Made by a program: the position numbers and the translations under genes
The notes under the pieces: generated by a model
The model's database searches: none
What the model saw: the letters and a program-made list of their open reading frames with translations, nothing else
What the model was told of the DNA's origin: nothing
Shown: piece after piece, positions 1 to 9,272 of the stretch
Numbering within the stretch: position 1 is the stretch's first letter
Layout: every line of letters starts with the position of its first letter
Assembly (NCBI RefSeq): GCF_023715405.1
Contig: NZ_JAMBOC010000001.1
Span: 1,674,001 to 1,738,000 of the forward strand
Direction: 5' to 3'
DNA length: 64,000 nucleotides
Origin: Solibacillus isronensis
GTDB taxonomy: Bacteria; Bacillota; Bacilli; Bacillales_A; Planococcaceae

Positions 1-1
1 T

Positions 2-586
2 CCCTATTCTCGGCTAAAGATGCGCAACCCAAAACAATATTTTTCGGAGGACCAGAAAAATAAGTGGTTGCATGTATTAGAGAATGTTAATAAGTCGAGT
101 ATCCATATTGATGATCGCAGCAGCTTAACGATGCCGCAAATCCGTAGTCAGTCTCGCCGTATCATCCGGCAAAACCCAAACAAGACACCCGTCATTTTAA
201 TTGATTACTTACAAATTATTCAGACGGATGGTGACCACGATTATCCGGCGATGGCGATGGGCAAAATCAGCCGCGCCCTAAAGCAAATGGCTAAAGAGTT
301 TAACTGTCCGGTCATTTGCCTATCACAGCTCAACCGCAATGTTGAAACCCGCAGTAATAAGCGACCAGTAATGAGTGACTTACGTGATTCCGGCTCTATT
401 GAACAAGATGCGGACGTCATTATTTTACTATATCGCAACTCGTATTATGAAACAGAAAAGACCGATGCCCCTGATTTACTGGAATTCATCGTTGCGAAAA
501 ACCGCAATGGGCCGACTGACACAGCGAAAGCCATCTATAACAAAAAAACAGGACATATTTGGACAAGGAGCGAAGTGAATGCCTAA
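2..586 (+). CDS. Replicative DNA helicase, DnaB-type C-terminal part (5' end outside window)
   Basis: The frame is open from the first bases of the window, so this is the last 194 codons of a longer gene; DnaB helicases usually have about 440-460 residues. What remains is the end of the RecA-like motor domain. A Walker B strand (VILIDYLQI, near nt 191-217) is followed by CLSQLNRNVE and a DLRDSGSIEQDAD segment, as expected for the nucleotide-sensing region of DnaB. DnaB is the hexameric ATP-driven helicase that unwinds DNA at the fork. The gene is on the opposite strand from the backbone and is followed by unknown small genes. It may therefore be a phage or mobile-element helicase rather than the chromosomal dnaC. 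That last point is inference. Confidence 0.85.
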   Translation, partial: PYSRLKMRNPKQYFSEDQKNKWLHVLENVNKSSIHIDDRSSLTMPQIRSQSRRIIRQNPNKTPVILIDYLQIIQTDGDHDYPAMAMGKISRALKQMAKEFNCPVICLSQLNRNVETRSNKRPVMSDLRDSGSIEQDADVIILLYRNSYYETEKTDAPDLLEFIVAKNRNGPTDTAKAIYNKKTGHIWTRSEVNA

Positions 587-1058
587 AATGAGTGTCTATA
601 ACCTTCTATTAGAAATGATCAAACATGAAGAAAACTTTGGCGCTTACTGGATATACCTTGCTTTAAAGAAAGGCTATTTGCAAAAGGAAGATGACCCAAA
701 GCGTATTTACGATGTACCTTTTACTGATGAAGAAATCGCTGAAATCAACGCAATGAATGAGCGTGATGTACTCGGCATCAATCGGATTAAACTCTATGCA
801 ACAAGCATTTCAGATGCTAAGTATGCCCTATATTTTGCAAGAACACCATACGATGCACAAATGCTGCACTCCAATATTTATGGCTCTAAACCTACAAAAT
901 GGCACAGCATTTATAATCAACATAAATACACGAGTATCCTACATAACGAAACAAATGAGGAAATCTATCTATTTATGTTAAAGGAGCGAGTTAAGGAATT
1001 TCCTTATTATATTGGGGAGATTGTTGTAGAGAACAGTGAGAGAAGGGTTACAGTATAA
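579..1058 (+). CDS. Hypothetical protein (159 aa) overlapping the helicase gene
   Basis: The ATG lies within the last codons of the helicase gene (8-nt overlap), which suggests translational coupling and one transcript. The product is soluble, mixed-charge and rich in Tyr and Lys, with no membrane segment or signal peptide. I recognise no family. Its N-terminal part (MPKMSVYNLLLEMIKHEENF) looks helical. Coupling to a DnaB-like gene hints at a replication-associated or mobile-element role, but nothing in the sequence proves it. Confidence 0.7.
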   Translation: MPKMSVYNLLLEMIKHEENFGAYWIYLALKKGYLQKEDDPKRIYDVPFTDEEIAEINAMNERDVLGINRIKLYATSISDAKYALYFARTPYDAQMLHSNIYGSKPTKWHSIYNQHKYTSILHNETNEEIYLFMLKERVKEFPYYIGEIVVENSERRVTV

Positions 1059-1200
1059 ATTAGAATCAAAATTAATAAGTTTCCCCTACAAATAGCCTAA
1101 AAAAGTATTTTTGACGCATAAATTATCAAAAACAGATGGTAGGATTACTTAAAATTTCTTCGTATAATTGAATATAATACAAATGAATGGAGGAATTTAC

Positions 1201-1452
1201 TTGATAGGGTTAGAAAAATCAATTATTTATGAATTAGGTACATTTGAAGCCGAAGTCTATAGTGTTGAAGTTTTTAATTACGAGGATTTAATAATCTCCA
1301 TTACTTTAAAGAAATTTATGGATCAGCAATATTCAGCAGAATATACTATTGAGATTGAAGATCAAATAATTAATGGGGCAACAGGAATCTTCTCTACTAG
1401 AGAACAAGCTTTATTTACTGCAGAGAAATTTATATTAAAGGCATTGCCTTAA
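1201..1452 (+). CDS. Hypothetical protein (83 aa)
   Basis: I chose the TTG at 1201 because GGAGG at 1189-1193 sits 7 nt upstream; an upstream in-frame TTG at 1168 has no ribosome-binding site. The product is small, acidic and soluble, with alternating hydrophobic residues that suggest a mostly beta fold ending in an alpha helix. I recognise no family. It follows the 159-aa gene on the same strand after a 142-nt AT-rich gap and is the last plus-strand gene before the polysaccharide cluster. Confidence 0.55.
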   Translation: MIGLEKSIIYELGTFEAEVYSVEVFNYEDLIISITLKKFMDQQYSAEYTIEIEDQIINGATGIFSTREQALFTAEKFILKALP

Positions 1453-1600
1453 TAAAAATTATCTTTATACAGATAACATGCAGCTGCAACCTGCAAACAG
1501 AAATGAGGTATTTTATTCCTGCGTTATTGGGTAATTTCATCCTGGTGTTGCCAACTAAATCCCCTTGGTGTAGAAAAATTTAAAAAGTACAACAAATAAG

Positions 1601-1627
1601 CCCGCCAAGCCCGTTAAGGCTAGCGGG
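1601..1627 (-). terminator. Probable terminator of the polysaccharide operon
   Basis: On the minus strand CCCGC and AGCC pair with GGCT and GCGGG to give an imperfect GC-rich hairpin about 10 nt past the last epimerase gene. It is followed by CTTATTTGTTG, a broken U-tract. The position fits the end of the long operon; the weak U-tract lowers confidence. Confidence 0.55.
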
Positions 1628-1637
1628 TAATTTGTAT

Positions 1638-2666
1638 TTAGTCCTTTAAATTATAATAATCCACATACCAATCAGCGAACTTTTGCAGTCCATCTTCGAT
1701 TGAAGTTTCCGGTTTAAAACCTACAGCTTTCTGCAATTCATCAGTAGAAGCATATGTAGCGGGGACGTCACCTGGCTTAATAGGTTCGAATACCTTTTCG
1801 AATTGCACTTCTTTTCCTAATGCATTACTTAACGCTTTCTCAAGTGTTTTAATAAAAACCATTAATTTTTCAGGACTATTATTTCCGATATTAAAAACCT
1901 TATGTTGAACTTCACTTTGAGGCGGATTACTTAATAATCGTTCAATTCCCTCAACGATGTCATCAATATACGTAAAATCACGGTAAAGATCATTTTCAAA
2001 ATCGCCATTATTGAAAATTTTAATTGGCTCACCATTAAAATACTTATCTGCAAATCCAAAGTAAGCCATATCGGGTCTACCCATTGGACCGTAAACTGTA
2101 AAGAAACGAAGCCCTGTAGATGGAATTTTATAAAGATGGCTATATGTATATGCCATTAATTCATTTGATTTTTTAGTTGACGCATACAATGAAACGGGAG
2201 TGTCCACAAAATCTGTTTCTTCAAACGGAACTTTTTTATTGGCTCCATATACTGAACTGGATGATGCATAGACAAGATGATCCACTGGATAAAATCTGCA
2301 CGCCTCTAGGATATTATAAAAGCCTATGATATTACTTTGAATATAGACATCCGGATTCTCTATTGAATACCTTACTCCTGCTTGAGCAGCTAAATTTACT
2401 ACAATATTTGGCTTGTACTCCTTAAAGGTTTTCATAATCAAACCCTTATCGGATATGTCACCTTTAATAAAAGTAAATTTTTCATAAGGTTTCAGATTTC
2501 CTAAACGAATATGTTTTAGATTCACATCATAATAATCATTTACATTATCTATACCGATAACTTGGCAGTCCTGCTCCAGTAATTTTTTAGATAAGTAGTA
2601 TCCGATAAATCCAGCTGCACCTGTAATCAAATATATTTTACTAGAATCAAGATTTTTGTAATTCAA
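1638..2666 (-). CDS. UDP-glucuronate 4-epimerase (NAD-dependent SDR)
   Basis: This extended short-chain dehydrogenase most resembles UDP-glucuronate 4-epimerases (CapI/LspL group), which interconvert UDP-GlcA and UDP-GalA. The NAD-binding GAAGFIG lies near the N-terminus, followed by IDNVNDYYD. The catalytic YASTK (YxxxK) and a TVYGPMGRPDMA segment typical of this group are also present. The frame opens at a GTG at 2693, but the TTG at 2666 is better placed behind AAGGAG/GAGG, giving about 342 aa. The start overlaps the end of ugd, its logical partner because ugd makes the substrate. The pair would supply uronic acids for the polysaccharide. Other nucleotide-sugar epimerase specificities cannot be excluded. 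Confidence 0.85.
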   Translation of the reverse strand: MNYKNLDSSKIYLITGAAGFIGYYLSKKLLEQDCQVIGIDNVNDYYDVNLKHIRLGNLKPYEKFTFIKGDISDKGLIMKTFKEYKPNIVVNLAAQAGVRYSIENPDVYIQSNIIGFYNILEACRFYPVDHLVYASSSSVYGANKKVPFEETDFVDTPVSLYASTKKSNELMAYTYSHLYKIPSTGLRFFTVYGPMGRPDMAYFGFADKYFNGEPIKIFNNGDFENDLYRDFTYIDDIVEGIERLLSNPPQSEVQHKVFNIGNNSPEKLMVFIKTLEKALSNALGKEVQFEKVFEPIKPGDVPATYASTDELQKAVGFKPETSIEDGLQKFADWYVDYYNLKD

Positions 2667-4017
2667 TATTCCTCGACTCCTTACCAGCTTCACTAGTTGC
2701 AGATTTTCTCCCGATTGAGTGATACTCTACTCCTGCTTTTTGCATCTCTTCAACACGATAAATATTTCGGCCGTCATATACTAAAGGAGTTCTCATTAGC
2801 TTTTTATAATTTTCAGGAGTTAAAGCTTTTACTTCTCCCCATTCAGTAAAGATAAAGCAAATATTCGCATCTTCTAAAGCAGCCTCAATATTGGAAACAT
2901 AAGTAATATTGCCCTTGCCATTCTTCCCTTCCGGATGAACTTTAGCAAAGTTTTCTGCTCCAACAGGATCAAATGCATAAATATCTGCGCCTTGTTCCAA
3001 TAATAATGGTATGTTTTCAAGTGATGGCGCTTCTCTCAAATCATCTGTTCCTGGTTTAAAGGTCAAGCCTAATACAGCCACTTTAAGACCATTGAATGTA
3101 ATGAGTCTTTTACTAGCTTTTTTATAGAGAATTGTTTTTTGCTTGTTATTCACATCAATAGCAGCTATAACCGTTTTGAGCTCATAACCGTTCTGTTTCG
3201 CAATATGCTCAAGCGCTTTTGTATCTTTAGGGAAACATGAGCCTCCAAAGCCGATACCTGCATTTAAGAACTTATTTCCAATACGTTGATCATAACTCAT
3301 CCCTTTTGCAACATCCTGTATATCTGCTCCAACTAATTCACAAAGATTAGCTATGTCGTTCATATAAGAGATTTTAAGAGCAAGGAAGTCATTAGACGCA
3401 TATTTGATCATTTCTGCCGATTTTCTATTTACTGATACAATCGGTAAATTGAATGGCTCATAGATTTTCGTAAGTAATTCTTCAGCCCATTTAGTTTCTG
3501 TTCCAATAACGATTCTTTCAGCATGAAGTGTATCATGGACTGCGGATCCTTGCGCTAAAAATTCCGGGTTTGATGCAACTTCTACTTTCACATCTTTTAC
3601 TAAAAAGTCCTGAATAAATTGTTCCACCTTATCATTAGTTCCAATAGGAACTGTTGATTTTACAACAATTAGGCAATCTTTTTCTACTGATTCAGCAATT
3701 TGTCTTGCAACAGTTGCGATATATGATAGATTTGCAGATCCATCAGATTGCTCTGGAGTACCAACACCTATAAAAATAGCATCAGCGTCTCTATAGGCAG
3801 ATTGATAATTTGTTGTATAATCCAATCTTCCAGCTTCATAATTCTTTTTCATCAAATCCTCCAAGCCATCTTCATAGATTGGAGAAACGCCTGATTTCAT
3901 TATTTCTACTTTTTTCTCGTCTATATCAACACAGGTCACTTGATGACCTACTTCGGCAAAACACACACCAGCTACTAATCCTACATAACCTGTCCCTGCT
4001 ACTGCTATTTTGTACAT
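2647..4017 (-). CDS. ugd: UDP-glucose 6-dehydrogenase
   Basis: The enzyme oxidises UDP-glucose to UDP-glucuronate with two NAD+. The Rossmann motif GTGYVGL is at residues 8-14 and the catalytic cysteine is in GGSCFPKD (Cys261, counting from MYKI). The C-terminal UDP-binding domain includes GLTFKPGTDD. I chose the ATG at 4017 because GGGGGC precedes it; the frame stays open upstream but adds only a hydrophobic stretch without homology. The length of 456 aa is usual (TuaD/Ugd about 430-460). It is followed by an overlapping epimerase gene and preceded by a QueC-like gene. UDP-glucose would come from GalU, encoded at 19.1 kb. Confidence 0.95.
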   Translation of the reverse strand: MYKIAVAGTGYVGLVAGVCFAEVGHQVTCVDIDEKKVEIMKSGVSPIYEDGLEDLMKKNYEAGRLDYTTNYQSAYRDADAIFIGVGTPEQSDGSANLSYIATVARQIAESVEKDCLIVVKSTVPIGTNDKVEQFIQDFLVKDVKVEVASNPEFLAQGSAVHDTLHAERIVIGTETKWAEELLTKIYEPFNLPIVSVNRKSAEMIKYASNDFLALKISYMNDIANLCELVGADIQDVAKGMSYDQRIGNKFLNAGIGFGGSCFPKDTKALEHIAKQNGYELKTVIAAIDVNNKQKTILYKKASKRLITFNGLKVAVLGLTFKPGTDDLREAPSLENIPLLLEQGADIYAFDPVGAENFAKVHPEGKNGKGNITYVSNIEAALEDANICFIFTEWGEVKALTPENYKKLMRTPLVYDGRNIYRVEEMQKAGVEYHSIGRKSATSEAGKESRNIELQKS

Positions 4018-4165
4018 AAAAAAGCCCCCAAATATTATAAAATTGAAATAGACCATCTTAAGAGAAATGACTAAAAACTATTATTTTGCTAGTTAAATAC
4101 TAAAAGTTTTTATATTATATTATAATTTTTCTAAATTTAACTAAAACTTCCCATTATTTCCATTC

Positions 4166-4981
4166 TTAAATATTTCGGGAATTAGGGATTACTTTTTCAG
4201 CCGCTTTACTAATTCTTCTTTCAATCTTATTTAAAATAAATATTTTTTTATTTCGTCTAGCATACCTTTTTAATGCAGATTTTGTTAGTAGAAAATCCAT
4301 ACCTGTTTCGATTTTTAATTCACAAGGATGACAAAATCCGCATGGTTTTCCAAATATAGGAGCATGACATACCCAGACATTTTTCATTATATCCTCATAA
4401 CCCCATTTTTGAATATTACTTTTCATATCATGACCTGCTTTATTAATAATCGGGAATTTAAAATTTCCAAGTACTAGCATTACTTCTTTATTACTTCTAC
4501 TAGAATCAAGAATAAAACCATCTCCGTTTTCATCCTTTTTTAGTTTCCCATATTTATTAATCGCCGTTAAAATATTACTAACTTCCAATGGTGCTGATTC
4601 TGTCCCCAATTCTAGGCCAGGGTTTAATAATGCAAGACGGGCTAACCATTCATGTTGAGTACCCAATCTAGTTGTATTAGCAATTTGTTCAAATGCTTTA
4701 GTAACTTCTTGATTTGAGGGAATCGATTTTTTATCTATAAATTCAATAGGTAAAATAGTTGCTCTCGTTTCTTTTCTTCTACTTAGTTCCAACAAGATTT
4801 TCCTCATAGCTTTTATCTCAAATTGTTCACTATGCCTCCCATCACCATATACATAAATAGGTTGTACGGTACATAATTGTCTTGAAAGTTCTACAATTCT
4901 ATAAGTTGAATCCCATCCACCAGTCCATAGAATCCTTACTACATTATTTTTCAAACTTATATCAGTTTTTTCATCTTGCAT
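4166..4981 (-). CDS. QueC-like PP-loop ATPase with zinc motif
   Basis: The product (271 aa) carries a PP-loop nucleotide-binding signature, WTGGWDST, at residues 19-26. Near the C-terminus is a four-cysteine cluster, C205-x8-C214-x2-C217-x2-C220, which is the spacing of the zinc site in QueC (7-cyano-7-deazaguanine synthase). QueC activates a carboxylate with ATP and converts it through an amide to a nitrile. No other queuosine gene (queD, queE or queF) is nearby. The gene instead sits between a flippase gene and ugd inside the polysaccharide operon. I infer an ATP-dependent carboxylate activation or amidation step on a sugar such as a uronic acid, but the substrate is unknown. The gene is AT-rich like its glycosyltransferase neighbours. 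Confidence 0.75.
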   Translation of the reverse strand: MQDEKTDISLKNNVVRILWTGGWDSTYRIVELSRQLCTVQPIYVYGDGRHSEQFEIKAMRKILLELSRRKETRATILPIEFIDKKSIPSNQEVTKAFEQIANTTRLGTQHEWLARLALLNPGLELGTESAPLEVSNILTAINKYGKLKKDENGDGFILDSSRSNKEVMLVLGNFKFPIINKAGHDMKSNIQKWGYEDIMKNVWVCHAPIFGKPCGFCHPCELKIETGMDFLLTKSALKRYARRNKKIFILNKIERRISKAAEKVIPNSRNI

Positions 4982-5047
4982 ACTGTTTCTCCAATCATAT
5001 AATATTTAGTTATCTACAACTATAGTTAAATACATATATTATTAGTA

Positions 5048-6496
5048 TCAATTTCTTTTTATTATATTTTTCACCATTTTTACATCATCTTTTGCAAATA
5101 TCAATACAATACCAGTATATATTAAAGCACAAAAGATTATTGTTACAAAATCCCATAACATTGTGCTTGATAACTGTTTTAATAGTAATGCAACAAGGGT
5201 CATCATAAATGTAAAAATTAATGGTTTGGAAACATTTTTAATTGTATCAAAAACCGAAAAATTCATAAAAAATTTCATAATTATAAAACTAGTTATCATA
5301 CCTTGAAATCTTATTAATGCCCGGGAGAAAACTAAAGCCAAAAATCCGTACTGTATACTAACTAGACAAGTAGGAATAATAAAAGCAAGATGTATCATTT
5401 GAGATATAAATGACAATTTAGGTCTTCCTTTTGATCTGTATACCTCACCATTGAAATATGATGTAATTATTAAAAATGCAGAAGTCAATGACCATATTCC
5501 TATTATACTACTTGCCTCGGTCCATTGGCTCCCCAGCATAATTTGAGTTGCAAGATCGCTAAATAAAAACAATCCTATACCTATTGGTAAAACAAAGTAA
5601 GCCATAACCCTCTGATATTTATAATATACTTGTTTAAATGCAATATCATTGTTCTGAAGCCTTGATAACGCTGCAAATAAAATTGGCATTATTGAAGCTG
5701 TAAATAACGTCATTAAACCATTAACCATTGTAATTGATGTTTTATATAAACCTATATAATATTCAGTCAAAAAGGTACTAATTATAAATACATCAATCCA
5801 TGCAGTTAACCATATTGCAATTGCTTCAGCTAATGACCAAATACTAAACGACAGCATCTTTTTTAAAATACTAACCTTATAAAACCAACTTGGTTTCCAC
5901 TTTGACTTAATTGTTAATATTACTGCATTTGAAAGTTGCATTACTATATTGCCAATAATTAACGCCCAATAATTCATACCTACAAAAGCTAGCGGGATAG
6001 TTACCACAAACGGAAGACAAATGGAAACGATTCTGACAGTGAATAGTGTTTTAAAATCAAAGTTTCTTCTATATAAAGCCATTTGTATGCTTGAAAAAGC
6101 TGTAAGTGGCAATTGGATACAGGCTATTGCAACTACATTTCCCAGACCTGGATTTCCTACTATTGCAGCGATATGCTCACTAAAAAGAATTATTAATCCC
6201 CATAAAAAGATGGATATTGCTAAGTTAGTTAAAAATGCCACATTAGCATTTTTATTCTTTTCTTCTTCATCCTTGAACTCGTGTTGAACCAGGTATTTCT
6301 GAAATCCTGCATCAGTAAACATCTCAGCAAAACTAGTAATCATTATTATAGTGGCAACTACCCCAAATGCTTCTGGAGCAAGTATCCTAGCTAATATCAT
6401 ATTAGTAAGAGGATTAATAATTTTTGCAGCGATCTGAGTAATTGTAGACCATTTTGTCGCATTAATAATTTTTTTTTGAAAATTATTTTCTTCCAC
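5048..6496 (-). CDS. Polysaccharide (Wzx-type) flippase, MOP/MATE fold
   Basis: This is an integral membrane protein of about 482 aa with roughly 12-14 hydrophobic helices and few charged loops. Its N-terminal pattern (ATKWSTITQIAAKIINPLTN then ILARILAPEAFG) is typical of polysaccharide flippases of the MOP superfamily (WzxC/TuaB-like). Such proteins move undecaprenyl-pyrophosphate-linked repeat units across the membrane. The likely start is the GTG at 6496, 7-8 nt behind AAGGTGAA; an earlier in-frame start at 6529 has no ribosome-binding site. Its presence argues for a Wzx/Wzy-dependent pathway rather than an ABC-exported glycan. Confidence 0.88.
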   Translation of the reverse strand: MEENNFQKKIINATKWSTITQIAAKIINPLTNMILARILAPEAFGVVATIIMITSFAEMFTDAGFQKYLVQHEFKDEEEKNKNANVAFLTNLAISIFLWGLIILFSEHIAAIVGNPGLGNVVAIACIQLPLTAFSSIQMALYRRNFDFKTLFTVRIVSICLPFVVTIPLAFVGMNYWALIIGNIVMQLSNAVILTIKSKWKPSWFYKVSILKKMLSFSIWSLAEAIAIWLTAWIDVFIISTFLTEYYIGLYKTSITMVNGLMTLFTASIMPILFAALSRLQNNDIAFKQVYYKYQRVMAYFVLPIGIGLFLFSDLATQIMLGSQWTEASSIIGIWSLTSAFLIITSYFNGEVYRSKGRPKLSFISQMIHLAFIIPTCLVSIQYGFLALVFSRALIRFQGMITSFIIMKFFMNFSVFDTIKNVSKPLIFTFMMTLVALLLKQLSSTMLWDFVTIIFCALIYTGIVLIFAKDDVKMVKNIIKRN

Positions 6497-6678
6497 TTTA
6501 AATTCACCTTTAGAAAAACTAGCAAACAAAAATTTTCAGTGGGTACACATTAAACTATAAGTGTAGAAAAAATCTTGTTTACTAATCCCCTTCTTAGATA
6601 CATAAAATATTCTGTTACTCATAATTATCATAATTCGTTTCATCTAAATATTGTTTGGAATTTGAATCTATCCTATTA

Positions 6679-7587
6679 TTATTTATTGAGTGTTAATAAA
6701 TCTCCTATCTTCTTATCCCATTCAGTCGGATAGAAACTTCCATAACCGCTTCTGGGAAAGAAGGTCAACTCTCCAAATATAATTTCTTCATTTACATAAT
6801 AGAAATCAACCCTTACAAAAGGAAAAGACTCTGATAGCTTTTTGGCTAGGTCTAACATTTCATTATATTTTTTAGGTTTTAAGTAGGTCTCTTTTGAATT
6901 TGGTAACGGCCTTAGTCCTGTAAATGGCATGTGATTCCAGTCAATATCATAAAAGTCGATAGTTTCATTTATTCCTCTACCCCTAATTACTTGGCAATAT
7001 TTCACTTCACCATTAAAACAAAAAAACTTATAATCAGTAAGTGAATTAGTTCCGAGACCTTCTGACATATATTTCTCACAAACTATTCTTGGCTTAATAT
7101 CTTTATAGACCCATTCACGATAATACCAGTATAAGTTCTTATTGAGCCATCCTTTCATAATTTTAACTTGTTTGTTCCAATCAATACTGTTCTTATCTTT
7201 ACAAATAAGATTAGAACCAGAACCATGAGTGCCTTTTAAAACAAATGAATCGGGCAGTTTCTTAATATCTATCTCATCTACTGAATCATAAACGGCATAG
7301 AGTTCGTTTAAGTACTTTTCACCAATCTGCTCTTTAACAAAATTTCTCACTTCAAATTTATCTGCACACATAGTAGCAATTGGGTCATACCAATTCACTT
7401 TAAGCCATTGTAATTTATCATTGAAATAGACTGGATTATTTAAATCAAGTTCTCTACCCACTATTTTCCTAAACTGTTTTCTAATTAGTCGTTCATCTGA
7501 CACAAAGCTTTTAAGGTAAAAGTACCTTATATTTCTATAAAATGAAGTAAAATTCTCATTTTTCTTTATAATATTTTTTATATTCAT
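6679..7587 (-). CDS. TupA-like ATP-grasp enzyme
   Basis: The product (about 302 aa) matches the TupA-like ATP-grasp family. Visible family features are an N-terminal basic helical part, DKLQWLKVNWYDP, CADKFEVRNFV, the glycine-rich FVLKGTHGSGSN nucleotide-binding loop, a CEKYM segment, DYKFFCFNGEVKYCQV, and FVRVDFYYV with E and FFPRSGYG near the end. The founding member is implicated in teichuronopeptide synthesis in Bacillus halodurans, where amino-acid and glucuronate units are joined. With UDP-glucuronate genes in the same operon, amide linkage of an amino acid to a uronic acid is a reasonable inference, but it is not shown. The ATG at 7587 is preferred over the GTG at 7602, which almost touches the AAGGTGG site. 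Confidence 0.82.
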   Translation of the reverse strand: MNIKNIIKKNENFTSFYRNIRYFYLKSFVSDERLIRKQFRKIVGRELDLNNPVYFNDKLQWLKVNWYDPIATMCADKFEVRNFVKEQIGEKYLNELYAVYDSVDEIDIKKLPDSFVLKGTHGSGSNLICKDKNSIDWNKQVKIMKGWLNKNLYWYYREWVYKDIKPRIVCEKYMSEGLGTNSLTDYKFFCFNGEVKYCQVIRGRGINETIDFYDIDWNHMPFTGLRPLPNSKETYLKPKKYNEMLDLAKKLSESFPFVRVDFYYVNEEIIFGELTFFPRSGYGSFYPTEWDKKIGDLLTLNK

Positions 7588-7701
7588 AAGTTTTTGCACC
7601 ACCTTATTCTAGAAAAAGGAAGTTCCCAATAGTTATATGAACTCTAATCCAAATTTATTTTCCCCAATATTCACTTTGCAAATACTGATTTTAAATTCAA
7701 G

Positions 7702-9114
7702 TTATAATTTGATCAAAGCGTATAAACAAACAGAGATAATTCCAATTAAAATGTAAAATAAATAAAATCCATGCCACCTTTTACGTACTCTATTATTAGT
7801 TTGAATAATAGAAAAAATTCCAGCAGCACAAGGAATAATTAATGGCATAATTGAGGCAACATACCTAGATTGAGCCCCAGCCGTTATCGTAGCTAACACA
7901 AAATATAAAAATAAGCCTATAAATAAGAAAGACTTTTGAATATGATCCAGCTTTTTAAAGGAAATTATCGAGAATATCCAGATTGGCCCAATGCCTAAAA
8001 GCCAAATTATATTTCCTACCCTTCTCCCAAAATCATAAGGCACGTCAAAATTTAAGTTCCAAAATCCAATCGGTAATAAATATTGAATTCCAGCAAAAAT
8101 TGGTGAGACAAAACTCCTTAAATAAATTGGCCATGAAGCAAACCCATCGAAGTATGACATGATACCTTGATTTTCCCAATCTTTATTTTGCTCCATAGTA
8201 GCATAAGAACTTAAATTTATACCTTCTCTAGTGAATCTATTTGCGAGATAGAATCCTACGGAAAAGGACATTAATACGAGTATAGTAGAAATTACTTTTT
8301 TGCTTCCTGACATTTTTGATTGAACTATAATAAATAAAGCCAAAGGAACTAGCAACAATATTGGTCTAAATGTTGATAAAATTATAAATCCTATAATCAA
8401 TAGACCAAAGCTAAAAGAATTATTAAATAGCCCCTTAGAAAACCCAAGCATACTTATAACTGTCAATGCTACTCCAGTAACAATAATTGGGTCTTTTGAT
8501 ATGACGGCGTCAAAAGAAAATAAAATTGGAGAAACTGAAGCAAACAATATAGAATAACCCGCTACTTGTCTTTTTCCAAATAATAAAAAGCCTATAATAC
8601 CTATAAGAGCAATGTTTGTAATTCCAACCAAAAGATTTAGTAGCATGCCTACTAATATATTTGGGGAAAATATTTGGTAAAATAATGACAAAATAAGAGG
8701 GTATCCTAAAACACTAATGAATCCCAATATATTACTTTCCGTAGTGCTTATTAGTAAAGCACTAGTATGAAAGATTTTAGAGTCTACCATTGATAAATTT
8801 GGATTATCTATTGAACCTGTTGTTATACTCCATTGATAGTTAAACAGAACAAATAGCATTCTTATCATCAGACCTAACAAAAGAAACATACTAACCTTTT
8901 GACTCAATTTAACTTTATTTAATAAGATATTTGCTATTCTAATTGAAGTCCATCCTACGCAAACAACATAAATTGAATATAGAGGTGTCATGCCATACAA
9001 TATTGCTATAAAAAAGAATAAAATGTAAACAGTGACTTCTAGTAAATATATCAGATAAGAATTATTCATTGGTTGAGCCTTTATATTTTTTATAGTATTT
9101 GCATGGTTATACAT
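7702..9114 (-). CDS. Polytopic membrane protein, GT-C or Wzy-like polymerase candidate
   Basis: The product (470 aa) has about 12 hydrophobic helices. A conspicuous loop after the third contains NPNLSMVDSKIFHTSA, an acidic loop like those that carry the catalytic Asp in GT-C glycosyltransferases and some O-antigen polymerases. It is the only polytopic protein in the operon besides the flippase. By elimination it is the best candidate for the Wzy polymerase or for a lipid-linked glycosyltransferase. Primary sequence does not settle which. Base composition is very AT-rich, as in adjacent genes, which fits horizontal exchange of the serotype-specific middle of the cluster. Confidence 0.6.
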   Translation of the reverse strand: MYNHANTIKNIKAQPMNNSYLIYLLEVTVYILFFFIAILYGMTPLYSIYVVCVGWTSIRIANILLNKVKLSQKVSMFLLLGLMIRMLFVLFNYQWSITTGSIDNPNLSMVDSKIFHTSALLISTTESNILGFISVLGYPLILSLFYQIFSPNILVGMLLNLLVGITNIALIGIIGFLLFGKRQVAGYSILFASVSPILFSFDAVISKDPIIVTGVALTVISMLGFSKGLFNNSFSFGLLIIGFIILSTFRPILLLVPLALFIIVQSKMSGSKKVISTILVLMSFSVGFYLANRFTREGINLSSYATMEQNKDWENQGIMSYFDGFASWPIYLRSFVSPIFAGIQYLLPIGFWNLNFDVPYDFGRRVGNIIWLLGIGPIWIFSIISFKKLDHIQKSFLFIGLFLYFVLATITAGAQSRYVASIMPLIIPCAAGIFSIIQTNNRVRKRWHGFYLFYILIGIISVCLYALIKL

Positions 9115-9272
9115 AAATAATCTCCCTGTTCACTACTAAATTTAATCTGAAATTATGAATAACAATCTTAAAATGCTAACGAACTATTATATATCAACAC
9201 TTTTAATTATTAGCAAGAAATTTATAAGTTATTTTCTTTACCAAATTCAAAAATTCAAAAAGCTCCAAGTAC

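Noticed and set aside
1515-1580. Possible decayed copy of the dispersed hairpin element (CCAACTAA and ATCCCCTTGG blocks)
   Set aside because: Only two short matches in AT-rich sequence and no stem; too weak to call.
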